A stretch of 64,000 bases of DNA from Aquila chrysaetos chrysaetos (Eukaryota; Chordata; Aves; Accipitriformes; Accipitridae): NCBI RefSeq assembly GCF_900496995.4, contig NC_044014.1:14720501-14784500 (forward strand), given 5' to 3'. Both the position numbers and the translations under genes were made by a program. Positions 48,647 through 62,633 of this stretch are shown piece by piece (the stretch's first letter is position 1; the number at the start of each line of letters is the position of its first letter). The notes under the pieces were generated by a model. The model was not told where the DNA came from, made no database searches, and was given only the letters and a program-made list of their open reading frames with translations.

Positions 48647-50424
48647 GGAAATATGAAATGGTGCAAAACAGCATAAATGTTGGACTTGGCTTTTTTTTTC
48701 TCTGTCAGAAATAGTTATTTGTAGTGGAGATGGGAGTAGCTGATTCCTGTCATTACTATCTTAACTAAACTCTTCTCTTCTAACACATCCTAAAGTGTTC
48801 TGCGCACCTGGTAGTAACCTAGGAAAGTCCGCAGCAGCATGACAATAATACTGGCACAGAGCTTACAGCTGATCAAAGCATCTCCACGCTTCCATGTCAT
48901 AGTGGGAAACAGTAAGCTTACATGGTTTGTAATTACACAGTTGCTCCTGTTTTTTGCATTCCAAGCTAGTAACTTACATGGAAACAGTGACTTCTTCACT
49001 ATTATTAATACAATGCAGATTATAACTTCTGCTTCTGTTGTCCATATTTTGCAAAGAACGTGTTTGGTTTTGATGGAAAACCTCCCAAAATAGACTGATC
49101 AAATTATGGTATTTGAGCTCTTTCTGTTACTGGCCTCTCTTGCAGAGGTAACTGCCAGAAAGAAAATGGCTTACTTTGCTGATGTTAAGTTCTTAAAACT
49201 CTGCATGTTCATAAACAGTGACTTAAGTAGTTCAGTGCTTATTTTTCCTGGACATAGCCTCTTAATAAATTAGGTGTTCCTACCACAATTAGATACATGC
49301 AGCTCCCTCCCTGCCCAATGCTAAAACTTGTCTATCACATCCTTCACAGTCTCTTTCTATATCTCAGTTAAAATTCAGTACCCTCCTTAAAAACATCGCA
49401 TTAGTGCTGATGTGTGAATGTGATTATATGGCACAGTGCTGCTTAGAAGGGTGCCAGCAGCAGGGGTTGAACCTGGGACTTCTGATGCCAATGCATGCAA
49501 ATATACTTCCCAAACAGAGGGCAGCAGGAGGTAGGCATGGCTGCTGTAAAAAAAGGAGAGAGAAATTACAGGGTCTTTGTGCTCTCTTACTGTAGCCTAT
49601 GTATTCTTCAAGCCATTTGTACATGCTGGCCCTTCTGAATAAACCTAGTCGTCTTCCTCTCCTATGAGTTTGTTTGCATAAATGGCCTCTGCTGTATACA
49701 ACTTTCCAGATGAATAATGGTTGTTGTAACAGTGTAATAGATCTAATTAGCTAGAACCCATTCCCTACTGTTAGAACAACATTTACATGAAAGGGCTGGT
49801 CATCAACTTAACCATTTCTGAATTACTTTGTTTCTCTTAGCAGAGTGGTCACAGCTACAAGCACTGGTCTTGTTTTCATTGCAGCCATCAAGGGAAGAAA
49901 ATACCTTCTTGTAACATAGGAACACAAGCTGTGTGGTTTTAGTATTTATTATAATATCAAAAGTATAAAACTGTACAAAATACAAAGGCAGAATGTGGCA
50001 GTGTTTTCTTTAAGCTGTACATGCTTTGTTTTAGGTAACTTGTTTGATTCACCATAACTGTACTTAAATCCAACTGGTCACACTGAGAGCTAGGAAATTT
50101 TGTTGAGGTACCATTACACAAAAAAAATGCATAATGTAGTTTTAACCTTTTTTCTTAAAGAAAATTTCCAGGTAAGCTTCCTAATGACTTTTCCACCCTT
50201 TATTTTGATGTATAATGCTTGTAATATACCTTTACTCCAAGACTTAGAGTCAGAGAAGGGATGAGAGGGGAGGTAGTTCTCTATTTACTTTACCTTAGAA
50301 ATGTCAAGTCTTGTTTTTATTTTCACTAGAGAGCCAGCAGATTGTTCAAGTGTCCAAGCCCTTACTGGAAAGTAACGAGGAACACAAAACAGATTTCCCT
50401 GTATACAACTTGTAAGAGATTTGG

Positions 50425-50535
50425 GAAAAAACCAAAAACAAACCAAAAAAACCCCACGTACAACCAAAAAAAAAAAAAAAAAGACAACCCCCCCCCAAAA
50501 AAAAAAAAACAAAACAAAAACAAACCCAAAACCAC
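50425..50535 (+). repeat. A-rich block with an embedded poly(C) run
   Basis: Two long poly(A) runs separated by nine C, flanked by AAACC/AACAAA-type simple sequence. It reads as U-rich with a G run on the TAF5 sense strand. Confidence 0.85.
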
Positions 50536-51696
50536 ACTGAACTGGGCCTGTCCTTTGGTGGTGGTGTTTTCTGTTCAAAGACCCAGAAAGAAGTTATACT
50601 TCACAGTGTTTTGCGTGTTTTGCTCTTCATTAGAAATAAAGCACTGAGCTTTACTGGTTGTCCAGGAGGACTTACTAGGGTACAATGTTTTTATGGGTAG
50701 AAATTGTCACTTCAGCAGACAAGCTGGCCTTTCAAAAGCAAACTGATAATACAGTTAGGACTGAATAATCCTTTTACTCTGCAATAGTATTTCAATTTCT
50801 TGGCTAGTTTTACATTTTGATACATTAAACCTTATGCACAAAGGATGCAGGTTTTTAAAGTTCTTCTAGATCTAATACAACATAAAAGGCTTTAAGTCCA
50901 CTTTTTTAATAACAGGTATTTCAGTTGTGCCTCAGTCCCTTTTTTTTTCTTCATACAATAAAGTATGAAAGTAAATAAAGTTCACATTGCACTTCTGGTT
51001 GCTTATCACACTTACAGCATTGGCTACCTGTGAAAACAGAGTAACAAGATCTGCATTTCCAGTACCTCAGAAGAGCATAGGAGTTTGAAATCTTTTCAGG
51101 ACTTAGTACTTGGATGCATAAAACCCCCACACACAACTTTGTGGCAGTTCCCCACAAGCCTCTGCCTGTTGGACCTATTCTTTCAATGCCCTGTTTGTTG
51201 CTGTGATACTCTCACCATGCCTGTTGCCCAGCCCAGGCTATAGTGAATTAAACTACATTCTTTTCTGAAACTGACCAGTTTTTGCTTGTGTTTGAGATTG
51301 ATTAAACATTTGCTAACCATAAATTAAGTGCTTTAAAAAAAAAAATCATTTGAGAACACATACCAAGGCTGTTAACTTTCCACAAGTTTCAGCAGAGCTC
51401 AATACCATCTCTGAGAAGAGACAGCCATTTTCATATACATATATATATTTTTATCAAAAGCACCATGAACAATTCCTTCTTTTACAGCCACGATGTCTTG
51501 TCAATCTCCAGCATTTTCAAACTGTGGATAAACATGAAATAGCAGAACTGAAAAACGCTGCTTGCATTAGTTTACATAGTTTCATTTTTCCTGCAACAGA
51601 CTAGTGGGATCCACCTGTACAAGACTCTCCTTCTCATCTCACATATGAGGTCACTACTGCAATGACTTGGCGCAGTCAGTCTTACAGCTTCCTGAT

Positions 51697-54600
51697 TTAC
51701 TGTGAACTGTAGGCTCCTGCAGCCAGCAGCAAGTTTCTGCGTGTAAAATGGAGGTGTACAACCGGGGTTGATTTGGTCATGTATGTACCTAGTAACAAGT
51801 CCTGTGAGTTTTCAGGCAAGTTTATATGCCCAGTGGCTGTAGTAAAGTCATCGGTTTCTAAGTCTTCAAATGCCTTCACAGCATCCCACAGACGAACTGT
51901 GTTATCCATTGAACCTAAAAAGAACAACATTTTAAAGTCTTTTGTTAATAAAAAAGGTATATAAAAAAGTTATTGGGGAGCAAGTTAACAGAAATTAAAG
52001 CTCAAAAAGCAGGTTTGCTCGTAACTGTAGACTTATGCCCTCATCCTGCAAGGAAACTGACTTCAACAAGCCTCTAACATACTGAATGCACTCATAAAAG
52101 TTAGCGGGATTTCAGCTTTCCTGTAACCTAACCTGAATGCCCTGTACATAAAGCACAACGAACTACTCTCTTGAAACACTTGGGTTTGGATTATATCACC
52201 TAGCACTGAAAAATCAGGACCATCCTGTGGGCTAGATGCCAATTTCAGGAAATGTTTATGATTCTAAGTCACATAATAACAGTTTGTTTGATACAGGGAA
52301 GACAGGAGAATTTTGCAGGCCCAGTGGCCTGTGCTTTCACTGGAGCATTGGTAGACAAATTGAAGTAACCACCAAGCAGGATGGATCAAACCTGTACCCT
52401 GTCTGTTAGCTTTCACTCCTGCAGTAGTGGTTTACTGAGGATTCTCACTGCACTGCATTTAGGAACATGCTACTAAATAAATCTAGAACATTCCTAGCCA
52501 GGTTTCATGAGGAAATTACCCTGATGCAATTACAGTGTCCATCGTTCCTTCTGTCAGTAACTTGAACTTATTGGCTAATTTCAACCATTTGACAGAACAG
52601 AACAAGTTTCAAATTAATTAAATTCCTATACATTTTAAGAAAACAGTTCACTAAACATGGAGAGACAAAACTTTGTGCCTCCATGAAGGGAAAACTGGCA
52701 AATGAGCTCTGCTGTATCCATGTGTATTCCAGAGAATCCATGTGGACAGGCAGGAAAAACAAGCAGGCTTCACAAGTTCTGCTGCTCATAGACCAGATGG
52801 TTATTCTATATCAAAAATCTACCATGAAGAAATAGTAAGGGTGTGGATAACTCATCTTCCTTTCTGTCCCTTCCTGTCTCTTCTTTTTAGTCCTCCTGCA
52901 TTTCCCACTCCCATTCCAGTATCCTGCACCTCTCTAGTCCAGTCACTTCCTGTCTGCCCTAGAGTTATTTCTAACTTCAGATTCAACACAGATCCCAGCC
53001 TTCGCTATTATCTAACTGCATAAAACCTTTCCTTCAGTTCCTGGAAGAGTGAGGGGTCACACTTCACAGTCCAGTGAAGTACTCACAGTGAAGTATTCAC
53101 AGTTATAAGTTGCTGCTTTTGCTAAGCAAGTGATTCTACTTTGTCTTCCTCAGTTTAAGGAACCAATTATATCGTTCCTCTTCAGACTTATGGAACACAA
53201 CAGAAATTTCACTGTTTCCAGTGAATTTTACCTGATGCTAAAATTTCCCCATCTCTACTGAATCTGAGTGCGTAGATAGTGTCAGTGTGCCCTTTCAATT
53301 CTCCAACCATCAAGCCATGTCCAATATCCCACAGTAGAACTCTTCCATCTGTTGCTCCAGTAGCCAGGAATCGTCCATTAGGAGAAAATGCCAATGAATG
53401 AATTGGTCCCTAAAACAGACATTTGGGGAGGACCAAACAAGTTAATTAAGTCTACTGGCATGCAATCAGTCAAGCCGTATTCGTTCTGAACACTACTCTT
53501 CAGAATCTCATCGCAGAAATAAAACCACTTTCACACCATGAGTGATATGCCTTTACCTTATGTCCAGTGAATATTCTTACACAATTCCCATTCAAAACAT
53601 CCCAGAGCCGTATAGTCCTGTCTGCCGAGCCCGTGGCAATATAGTTGGAGTTTGGATGAAATCGGGTACATGTCACATCAGCAAGATGGCCAGCAAATAT
53701 CCGTAAAGGCTGGTAGTGATCTGTTGCCCACAGACTGAAAAGAAAAGCTTTATTAATAAAAAGAACCCAAATGAAGTTCAGTATCTGTACCTGTTGGAGC
53801 AGGTCCAGAGGAGGGGCACAAAAATCACCTGAGGGATGGAACACCCCTCCTATGAAGAAAGGCTGAGAGAGTTGGTGTTGTTCAGCCTGGACAAGAGAAG
53901 GCTCTAGGGAGTCCTTACTGCAGCCGTTCAGTACTTAAAGGGGGCTTATAAGAAAGACAGTGACAAACTTTTTAGCAGGGCCTGTTGCGATAGGACAAGG
54001 GGAAAAGGTTTTAAACTTTTAAAAGAGGGTAGGTTTAGACTGGATATAGAGAGGAAATTTTTTTACAATGAGGGTGGTGAAACACTGGAACAGGTTCCCC
54101 AGAGAGGTGGTAGATGCCCCATCCCTGGAAACATTCAAGGTCAGGTTGGATGGGGCTCTGAGCAACCTGATCTAGTTGAAGATGTCCCTGCTCATTGCAG
54201 CGGGGTTGGACTAGATGATCTTTGGAGGTCCCTTCCAACCCAAACCATTCTGTGATTCTATGATCTGTTGCACCATGAGGAATAAAAGGAAGTAATTATG
54301 CAGTGGTTTCTTACTGGCCAGTTTATTGAATTAACAGGATCTGTTTTGGAAGAGTATATTTTTCAGAAGGAAGAAATAAAGACTGTTCTGTCAAGTTGTG
54401 AAACAACTGGAAAAGAATACTGCCAATCAGATAATCACATAAGAGGACACCATCTCTTTAGTTGTCAGATAATCTGATGTGTGTTGAAAAGGAAAAAAAA
54501 AAACTAATTAAAACATTTGTTCAGTATTTTAATTGACATGAAATAACATTTATTTCCAGTAATAGGGTAGGCTAGAGTCCATCAGCTAATCACTTTCAGG

Positions 54601-57600
54601 GTTAATCCACTACAAACTGACCCAGACAAGTAAAAAACCCATCCAGTTTCTTACCGAGCCACTCTGTCATGTCCCCCTGACACGAAGTAATAACCATAAG
54701 GTGAGAATTGTGTATCCCATACTGGATAGTTGTGTCCTTTATATCCCACCAAACATGTGAATGTTTGGAGACTCCACAATCTGACAGTGCCATCCTCAGA
54801 ACAGGACAACAGATAGTTCCTGTCACAGGAGAAAGTGTAGCATATTACATATCAAACTTACACACAGACTGTATAACCATTGCATAAATACTGTGAGATG
54901 TCTATGGTAAGAAAAACTGTCCACTGAACGGCATCTGTTTAGCATGTCACATATAAATCAGCATTTTGGTGGGGTAAGCAAGAATAACCAATTCAAGCAG
55001 AATCCAGTCCCAGGCCCTTATGGAAAAGGGAGACAATTGCATGTTGATGACTAATTCTGATGATACCTACAGCAATACCAAGGGGAAAAAAACCGCAACA
55101 CACAAAAAAATCCCACAGAGCTGGTCTTTACTCAGGAATTCCAGTTACAGGAAAAAATTACTAATAAATTGCTATGCTATGTTACTTCAAAAAAAAAAAA
55201 AAATCTTTTAATATGTCTAAACGAAATGTCAGGATTCCCTGAAAGAGAATTCATATCATGTTCACATTCTCAATCCATAATCTATATTCACGTTCCACAC
55301 AAAGTTTACTTCTCAGCTGTGTTTCTGTGATGGTTGTTTCCTAACTAGACACATACAAAAGCAAAACATTAGTCATTTAAACCTCCTTTCTACTGTCCAG
55401 ACTCTCATAATTACATAATGGTTTTAAATCTCTTATTTTAAAGAGACTATTCCACACATTTTCAAAATAAAGTCTCAGTAGAATATGAGAAACTTGAAGG
55501 AGTGCAATGATATGCTACTCAGTCTGGTTTTATGTTTTGCAGTACTATCAGTGAAATCAATGCTGCAGTAGTTTCCTCTCTACAATTCAGTTAAAACCCA
55601 GTTTAAACTACAGTTTGCAAAAAAAAAAAAAATGGCCTATTTTGCTACCTAAGTCCTGAACCTCAAAAAAGCCGCTGGCATCCTCAGCTCCAGTTGATTT
55701 CAGTAATAGCTGACAGTGCCCAACAACCTGAGCATAAGGAGCATTTATGCTCGCACACAGTTTCTTATAAGCTGCATAAACAATTGCTTTAACCTTCTGG
55801 AAAAAGCTGCATTAAGAACACGTTTGCATTCAGTAGCATGCAATTAGAACTCAAGACAAGCAAGCTAGTTAGCTTGTAAACTTATTTTACCTATCAGGAC
55901 TGAAGCTGGTGCCATAGACAGGTCCACTGTGACCATATAAAATCTTCAACTCACTTGCTGTTTTCTCATCCATGATCCTCTCCAATACATCATCTGATTC
56001 TTTGTCGATGAGACTGAGGTCTGCAATATTTCAAAGTTCATGTATCATAATAACTGTTAGAAGTTCGAAGATAAATGGCACGAACAGGAAAACCAATAAT
56101 ATTCTCTCTAAAAGAGGCAAGTATGATGTGAACATGACAAAGTACCTAGGAATTGATAAGTTTGAAATATACAATGCTATTTAAAATATTTTTTACCATT
56201 GTAAAAGGTGAAAATAGTGCTTTACATAAAGAGTCACTCTTTAAGTCTTCACTGAGCTAAGATAAATTAATCCTGATGTGTGTTATTTTTCATATATATA
56301 TTGTTCAGCCTCCAAACACAATAACATCTCCTTGATAGAGATGCCAAATTTTCATGCCTTTTCCCAGGAAGTTAATATGCCACAAACACATTTTACACAC
56401 ATATTTTGATGGCTGCACACTACACACAACTTAAAATAACTTTTAGTCTGTAGGCTACTGTTTGCTGAACATCATGACGTCTCAGTTAAATATCAAGACT
56501 AAGAAATGTTTGCATGGTATCTAGCTTCAACCACAACACATTGTTACATAAACAGCAGAATTAAAGAAGCCTGGTTTCCATGAATTTGCATGAGTGTTGA
56601 GCCACAGGACATTCTCCTCCATCCTTCTAGAGTTCAATCCTATAATTTCCCCCAGGGTACCTCTAGTCTCTCCCCCAGATCACCTAAACCCAACTGTCTA
56701 CTACACCCTGTAGTTACCATCCAGTTAAGAAGCAAGATGGCTAGTTCCACGCAAGTTATGGCTAGTTCCAAGTTCCGTGCACTGACCACCTCACAGCAGA
56801 TGTACACAAACATATTTCTCATTCCTTTAAAAATGTTTCTAATGGTAGTATATAAGATGCAATCATACATCTGTGCATGTATTGTTTCTTCAAAGTGAAA
56901 GCATCTAACTGCTGAAGACACCTCTCCTGCCACAGACATCTTTCTCTGTTCATGCAAAACACAGCTGACAAGTAACATGCTCATATTAAGTGTTATTGTC
57001 TTAATTACCTGCTGCTGTTTTCACACTACGTAGCTTTTTTGGAGTCACGGACCACACTCTGACAGTAGAGTCAGCAAAGCCTCCTACAATCATACTAGAG
57101 TCATCTGTAATATCCACTGCAGTCAGACCCTAGACACAAAATATCCATTTATATTGTTTGTATCTTTCATGATGCATTTCAAATATTACAAAATCCTAAG
57201 TACTAGTAAGCAAATTAATTTGACTGACTTAGAAAAATAAAAGGGAATTATTCTAGGATAGACATAAACACACATCAATTCTTGCTCCATTAAAAATAAA
57301 GCTATATGAATGAAGCGCAGTCAATAGTGACAGAACAGTACTGTTTTCCAGTATTTTGGTGCAAAAAAAATCTACTGCATTCTGTAGAATACACTTAGGG
57401 CCCCAGAGGAAAAACAAAAGAAGAAATTATGGCAAAATCAGAGCAAAACCAAGGAACATGGAAATTATACAGTTTAAGGAGTCTTTAAAGAGACTTTTGA
57501 ACATTTTTTAACATAAACGTTGCAACACTTATTCAAAATACTCCAATAACCCTTGCCAATGCTGTTAAGCCTTCTTTCCTTATTAAGAGTGATGTTTATA

Positions 57601-60600
57601 ATTTTGATTCCCTTTTCCATATTACCCAAACTCTTCTTTTACCAACCTGGTAAGCATTAAGGAACGTGTAGAAACAGATGGAGGGCAGGCACTCTGGGCC
57701 AAGACGCACACGCCTTGCAGCTTCCTTCATATTCATTACTTTATCCAGCTTGTCAGAGTCTTTCAGTTCAGGCAGAGGAATTCTACAAGAAGCACAGATT
57801 TTTACAATCTAAAAGCACTTTCCATGTCGTTAATCTAGACAAAGAAAGTGAAACCTTTGCATACAACCCTACACTTCAAATACAAAACAAGAATTAGAAA
57901 AAAAAATGAAAGACTATGTGGATTAACTGATGAGAAAAAAAAAAGCCAGCTTTAAGAATTTCAGACAGGCAGTGGAACAAGAAAAATAACTGAGTATGAC
58001 CTGAAAAGATTAGTGGGTAACTGAGTAAAATTTTATCAAGGGAAATCTAGATTGACTTGAAAGGCAAAGACAGAGGGTTATATGCTAAGCTTTCCATCAC
58101 CTCCCTTAGAAGTCTTACGGCTAAAGCTGTGTACAGCTGAAATGGCCAAAATGCTAAAAATGTCACGTGAACAGCGATGCAGATTTGGCATGACAAGACT
58201 GGATTTAACAAGACTTCTCTACACATTTTTCCCTTGGTACCTGTTTTGGGGAGGAGCATTAGGGTCTTGTTTTTTACTTTTTGACCCTACACTATCTTTT
58301 TTAGGTTTTTTCTTCTTTGGCTTTCCTTCCTCATTTTCCCCTTCTTCATCTTCATCATCCAAAGGCACATCAAACTCTGGTTCTTTCAATAAGCCAAAGA
58401 AAACCTGCAAGTCAATAAAACACACACGAGACAAAACAGTAATTGCTGTTCTTACTGAAAACTAATTTTTTTAATGGAAACTTTTCAACATAATAGGCCA
58501 AGCAATACAGCTGCCCCTTTAAAACTGCCATGTTTAATATTACTGCATACATTACTGGTTAGTCCATAACAAAGGTAGTACATATGCTGCTGTTTTGCCC
58601 AGCAACTGACCTGGACAACTGTAAGTTCTCCCACCATCTCTTAGCACTTCCTTAAAGCAGAATCCCTACAGCTTACATAATTTATCTGTATAGTACTGTG
58701 GTACTACAGTGTCAGGATCTACACAAACAGCCCTTGCAGTAACAACTGGCAGTAAGAAAGAATTCCATCTGTTGTACAAAAGAGGAAGCCAAACAGTCAG
58801 GTGTCCGTTCTAAAACAACAGAGTAATTCAGGAGTTAGTTTAAATTTAGTTCAGTGGGCTGAATACAAGGCTGTCTCTCAAGGGGGTTCAACAGTTTCTT
58901 CTACCAGACAGTGACACACCTTGATCTCTCTACTCCTGCCAACAACTATTTGTACAGTTCTCTTGCTTTGCTCTGTTCATGCTGTCCTTTAAGATCTCAA
59001 GTGACAACTGTCAGTCTATACTAAGGTATCTCCCTGAAAAACTAGGAAGAATTGTTCAATTACAAAAGTGCAACAATCTTTGCCTCCTACCTTTGCTTTA
59101 TTAGCTTCTCGTTTTGCCTCCCCAGCCAAGCTTCCAACCATAGCATCTATCTGTTGTTTACTGCGAGGCATTCCATCAAAGATATCAATGTAAAGATGTT
59201 CCTGAACAATGTTCCAGATCTGGTTGTTCTGCTTTTCCTGAAGATGCCTCTTCAAGAGTTGGTAAGAGTCACGGGAAATACGCAGCACAAACTTGCTTGT
59301 TCGGAAATCCAGCATGGTCTCATTACCTTTCATATGTTCTTTTTTGGTTAAGCTAGATAATACACGCAGGTCATCCTGGTAATAGCACTCCTGATCCCCA
59401 TGAAATCTATTGAAACAATTTAAGATACCATAAAAGACTTATTGCAAAAACATTATCTCATAAGTGCACACCTATTTACATTACTTTAACATGAAGCATC
59501 TATGTAAAGACCTTTTGGAAGCTACTGACTACATACGGGATTATTTTTCTGCTGAAAAATACCCTGGGGAAGATACGCCAGTGACTTGCTGTTTACAGTA
59601 AGAGCATTCAACAGTTAAAAAACAAGATGGAACGAACACACAATGGAACCTCACAGAATTTCATACACATAAAGGGTTCTTGCCTGAAGTAAATAGTTAC
59701 ACTAACATGTTTATTTACAGAAATGAAACCCTAATTTGTGGTATCATAAAATACAGGGCATTTTTTATTACACAAGACTACTTGGATATATTTATATCTG
59801 ATTCATTATATGAATAGGCACATTTCACAGTGTCTATGTTTCTCACTCTCCACTTGCATTATCTAATAGCTAACATATGTCTAGAGTTTTCCATTTTTAC
59901 TCAAACCATGTTATAAAATAGTTGCGGCAGGGAACGTTTTAACTATTTACAGCAACATTTTAACTATTTACAGGACCATTTTTGCTAACCATATTGGAGA
60001 GAGACAAAGTTATCCTTTGGATTGAAATATTTCATAATTGGGCTGAATCCAGAAAACAAATTAAATTTAATTTTCTTCTCAAGTGATAAGGAAGTGAAAC
60101 ATAGTAAGAGCACAGAAAATTATGGATTAGCCATAAATTAATTCCTCTAATCTCATCTGAATTTCAGTATACATTCTATGACATTAGCAAATACTTATAG
60201 CATACATTACTCTGGCATCTCAGTGCAATTTTCCAGTGCTAAAAAATGACCCCATTATCCTTCCCTAAAGAAGCATAATCTCTTCATTGATACTTTTGCA
60301 GCAAAGAGACCATCAGCTTACCAAAAAGATGGGTCAAAACCTGCCCATGGACAGTTCAAAAGCATGTAGTTTGAACATCCTTCTAATATAGGAGTTTGGA
60401 AAAGGATTCAAGAACAGTTACTGTAATCCATGGCACCATTACTTCAGATTCCAAATCTCTTCAACATCAAAGAAAAATAATACATACCTCTATATACATA
60501 TAAACCTATGCTACTATAGCTTACAGATTTAATGAAAGTAGCAGACACAAAACAATGTAAATGCAAAAATGAAAATAAATTACCTTTCAAAAAAAGACTT

Positions 60601-62629
60601 TGCTTCACTCTCATGTTGATTGTAGACCAATTCCAAGTACATGTGCACAAAGAGAGGATAAAACAGCTGAGACAATTCTGCTCGATGACAGTCCAGGGAA
60701 CACTCAATGAAGTGTTTTAATCCACTGTAGTATTCCTCATACAGCGTCGGGTCCCCCTGTTGATTGTAGGCAGACAATACTGCACTCACATCTGGCTGAT
60801 CTTCCACAACAATGCCTCCTCCAACTGCAAAAGCATTACCATGTAACAAGAGCTTGTAAGACAGCCTGAAAGAGCTAGCAAATATACAGTCGCTAACAAC
60901 TCCACTGGTAAAGTGAGGCACTCTGAGCAAAACATGATACCAAGTCTTGTGCTTTTTCAGCACTAAGTCTAAGCAATACAAGTGAGAGGATGGTAGCACA
61001 TTATAGTCCAGCAGTCAATTCTCCTAGCACCTTCAGCCATTTTTTGTGCCTTCCCAGCCAACAGTTGCCTATAAGGTATTCAACATAGTGCCTAATTCAG
61101 CTAGGATTATAAGTGTAAAGGAAGAAGCCACTAACATCACCAAAATAAGTTATCTTTACTGCTAAGGCTAGAAACTCTCAAATGAGGAGCAGAATCTTTC
61201 CAAGCCTGTAAGATATACTGACTATAATTATTTTGCTTCCAGTAAACAAGCAAATTAAGTTTATCAAGTGAACAATTCACCAAGACCACTACACAACCAT
61301 TATAGGGCAGTGACTTTTTGTCACCTGCTAATGCTCCGAGAGCTCTGTTCTACGTAGCAGTCATTAAACATTTTCATTGCTTTGTCTTCTATATAAAAAC
61401 AATTCTATCAGGTGATAACACGAACAAGCTGACTTTATACTATACATTCAGCGGAACTCAAGACATTCCTGAAATTCCACGACACTATTCTGTAAAGCTG
61501 CCCCACAGAACACCTTGATTAAAAATACTTAAGACTTGAATTATCCAAAGGACATCTTAAGTATCCAGCAACTTGATCGAGAAATGTATAAAGCCTCCTC
61601 TACAAGTATCCTATGGCTCTTTCCTCAAAATGCACCCTGTACATCAGGCCTCCATTCTCATCCCTGCAGCCACATCTCGGACCATCACGTCTAACTACAG
61701 AGAAAACCTTTAGCCTCCTGTTACAATGTTGGTCAAGATGGAACACAAAGACAAGGGGAAGCACCTCTCACTTTGACAGTGCTCCCTGCAAGCGTGACAG
61801 AAACCCTACCTTTGTTCCCTTGCTCTGGGGAGGAGCACCCCCAGGAGATGCCGATCTCTTCTCAAGTTGTACGGGGGAATGACACACCCATCGCTCCCCC
61901 CAAAAGCGCAGGGTACACTCTCACCTCCCGCCCCAGGGAGGGCCACCCCAAGGGAGGCACGACCCGATACCCTCCCTTGTGCCCCAGCATCACGGAGAGG
62001 CCCCACGCCTGCGAGAGGCACAAGGGCCCCCCAGCACCCACGGGTCCCGCCTGGAGGGGGCTGCCTCCCGCCCCGGGCAGCGACCCCGCAGTCCCCGCGC
62101 GGGCCCCACCTTTCCCCGGCGGCACGGCGGCGACCGCCGCCACCCCGGGGCTGGAAGACGCGACAGTGGCGACGCTGCCTCCTATCGCGATGGTGGCAGC
62201 GGCGGTGACCCGGCTGAGCAGCGCCTCGCCGCCGGCGGAGTCCGCATCGCCGCCCGGGGCTCCCAGAAGCCCGGCGCCGGCGGGGCTGAGGGCAGCGGCA
62301 CCGAGGTCGTCGCCGAGAAGGCGGGCTTCGCGGCGCAGGATCTCCTCGGACTCGCGGAGGTTGCTGCGCCGCAGAAACTGCAGCACGGCCACGAGCGTCT
62401 GCCGGTCCAGCGCCGCCGGGGAAGCGGCCGGGCCCGGTGCCGCCTGCTTAGGGGGTGCCGCCTCCCCACCGTTCCCCGCCGCCTCCACCTCCACCGCCGC
62501 GGCCGGAGGAGCGGCGGGAGCGGCGGCGGCGGCGGCTGGAGGAGCAGCGGGGGGCTGCGGCGGCGTCCCCGCCTCGGGGTCCGGCTTTACCGCCACCACC
62601 TCCGCCGGCTCCTCAGGTAGCGCCGCCAT
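51697..62629 (-). CDS. TAF5: TAF5, TFIID subunit 5
   Basis: TAF5 is a core scaffold of TFIID, present in two copies in the nucleus; the related TAF5L serves SAGA. Coding exons 5' to 3': 62110-62629, 60584-60824, 59091-59406, 58241-58404, 57647-57782, 57009-57129, 55891-56020, 54655-54819, 53557-53734, 53232-53409, 51697-51914. They give 788 aa (800 in human) with closed phases. Order: Ala/Pro-rich N-terminus; LisH-like motif at about residues 75-107 (LVAVLQFLRRSNLRESEEIL); the NTD2 TFIID-interaction domain at about 175-345 (DQPDVSAVLSAYNQQGDPT); an acidic then lysine-rich linker at about 370-400 (DDEDEEGENEEGKPKKKKP); and a C-terminal WD40 propeller at about 455-788 with WD or WS ends such as STVRVWS, GTVRLWS, RTIRLWD and NTVRLWD. 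The start codon sits in an exact TISU element. It diverges from PCGF6. Confidence 0.97.
53785..54264 (+). repeat. CR1 LINE 3' fragment with intact tail in a TAF5 intron
   Basis: About 480 bp of CR1 antisense to TAF5. It runs from ACCTGTTGGAGCAGGTCCAG through GGAACAGGTTCCCCAGAGAG and GGTTGGACTAGATGATCTTT to the 8-bp-unit tail ATTCTGTGATTCTATGAT (54247-54264). It is the best preserved CR1 here, which suggests it is the youngest. It starts about 50 bases from TAF5 exon 9 (53557-53734). Confidence 0.95.
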
Positions 62630-62633
62630 CTTG
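62622..62633 (-). promoter_or_regulatory. TISU / YY1 element over the TAF5 start codon
   Basis: The - strand reads CAAGATGGCGGC, an exact match to the TISU consensus SAASATGGCGGC with the ATG being the TAF5 start. TISU combines a YY1 site with an efficient initiator for mRNAs with very short 5' UTRs. This supports the chosen TAF5 start over an in-frame ATG seven codons upstream. Confidence 0.8.

Larger units (their letters stand above)
48640..51696 (-). other. Probable TAF5 3' UTR and spacer to ATP5MK
   Basis: No coding exon is seen. Several - strand AATAAA signals (50316-50321, 50199-50204, 49945-49950, 48641-48646) suggest TAF5 could use alternative 3' ends between 1.4 and 3.1 kb after its stop codon. 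A/C homopolymer sequence at about 50425-50530 would be U/G-rich in the TAF5 mRNA. The + strand frames here are short and unrelated to known families. Confidence 0.5.
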
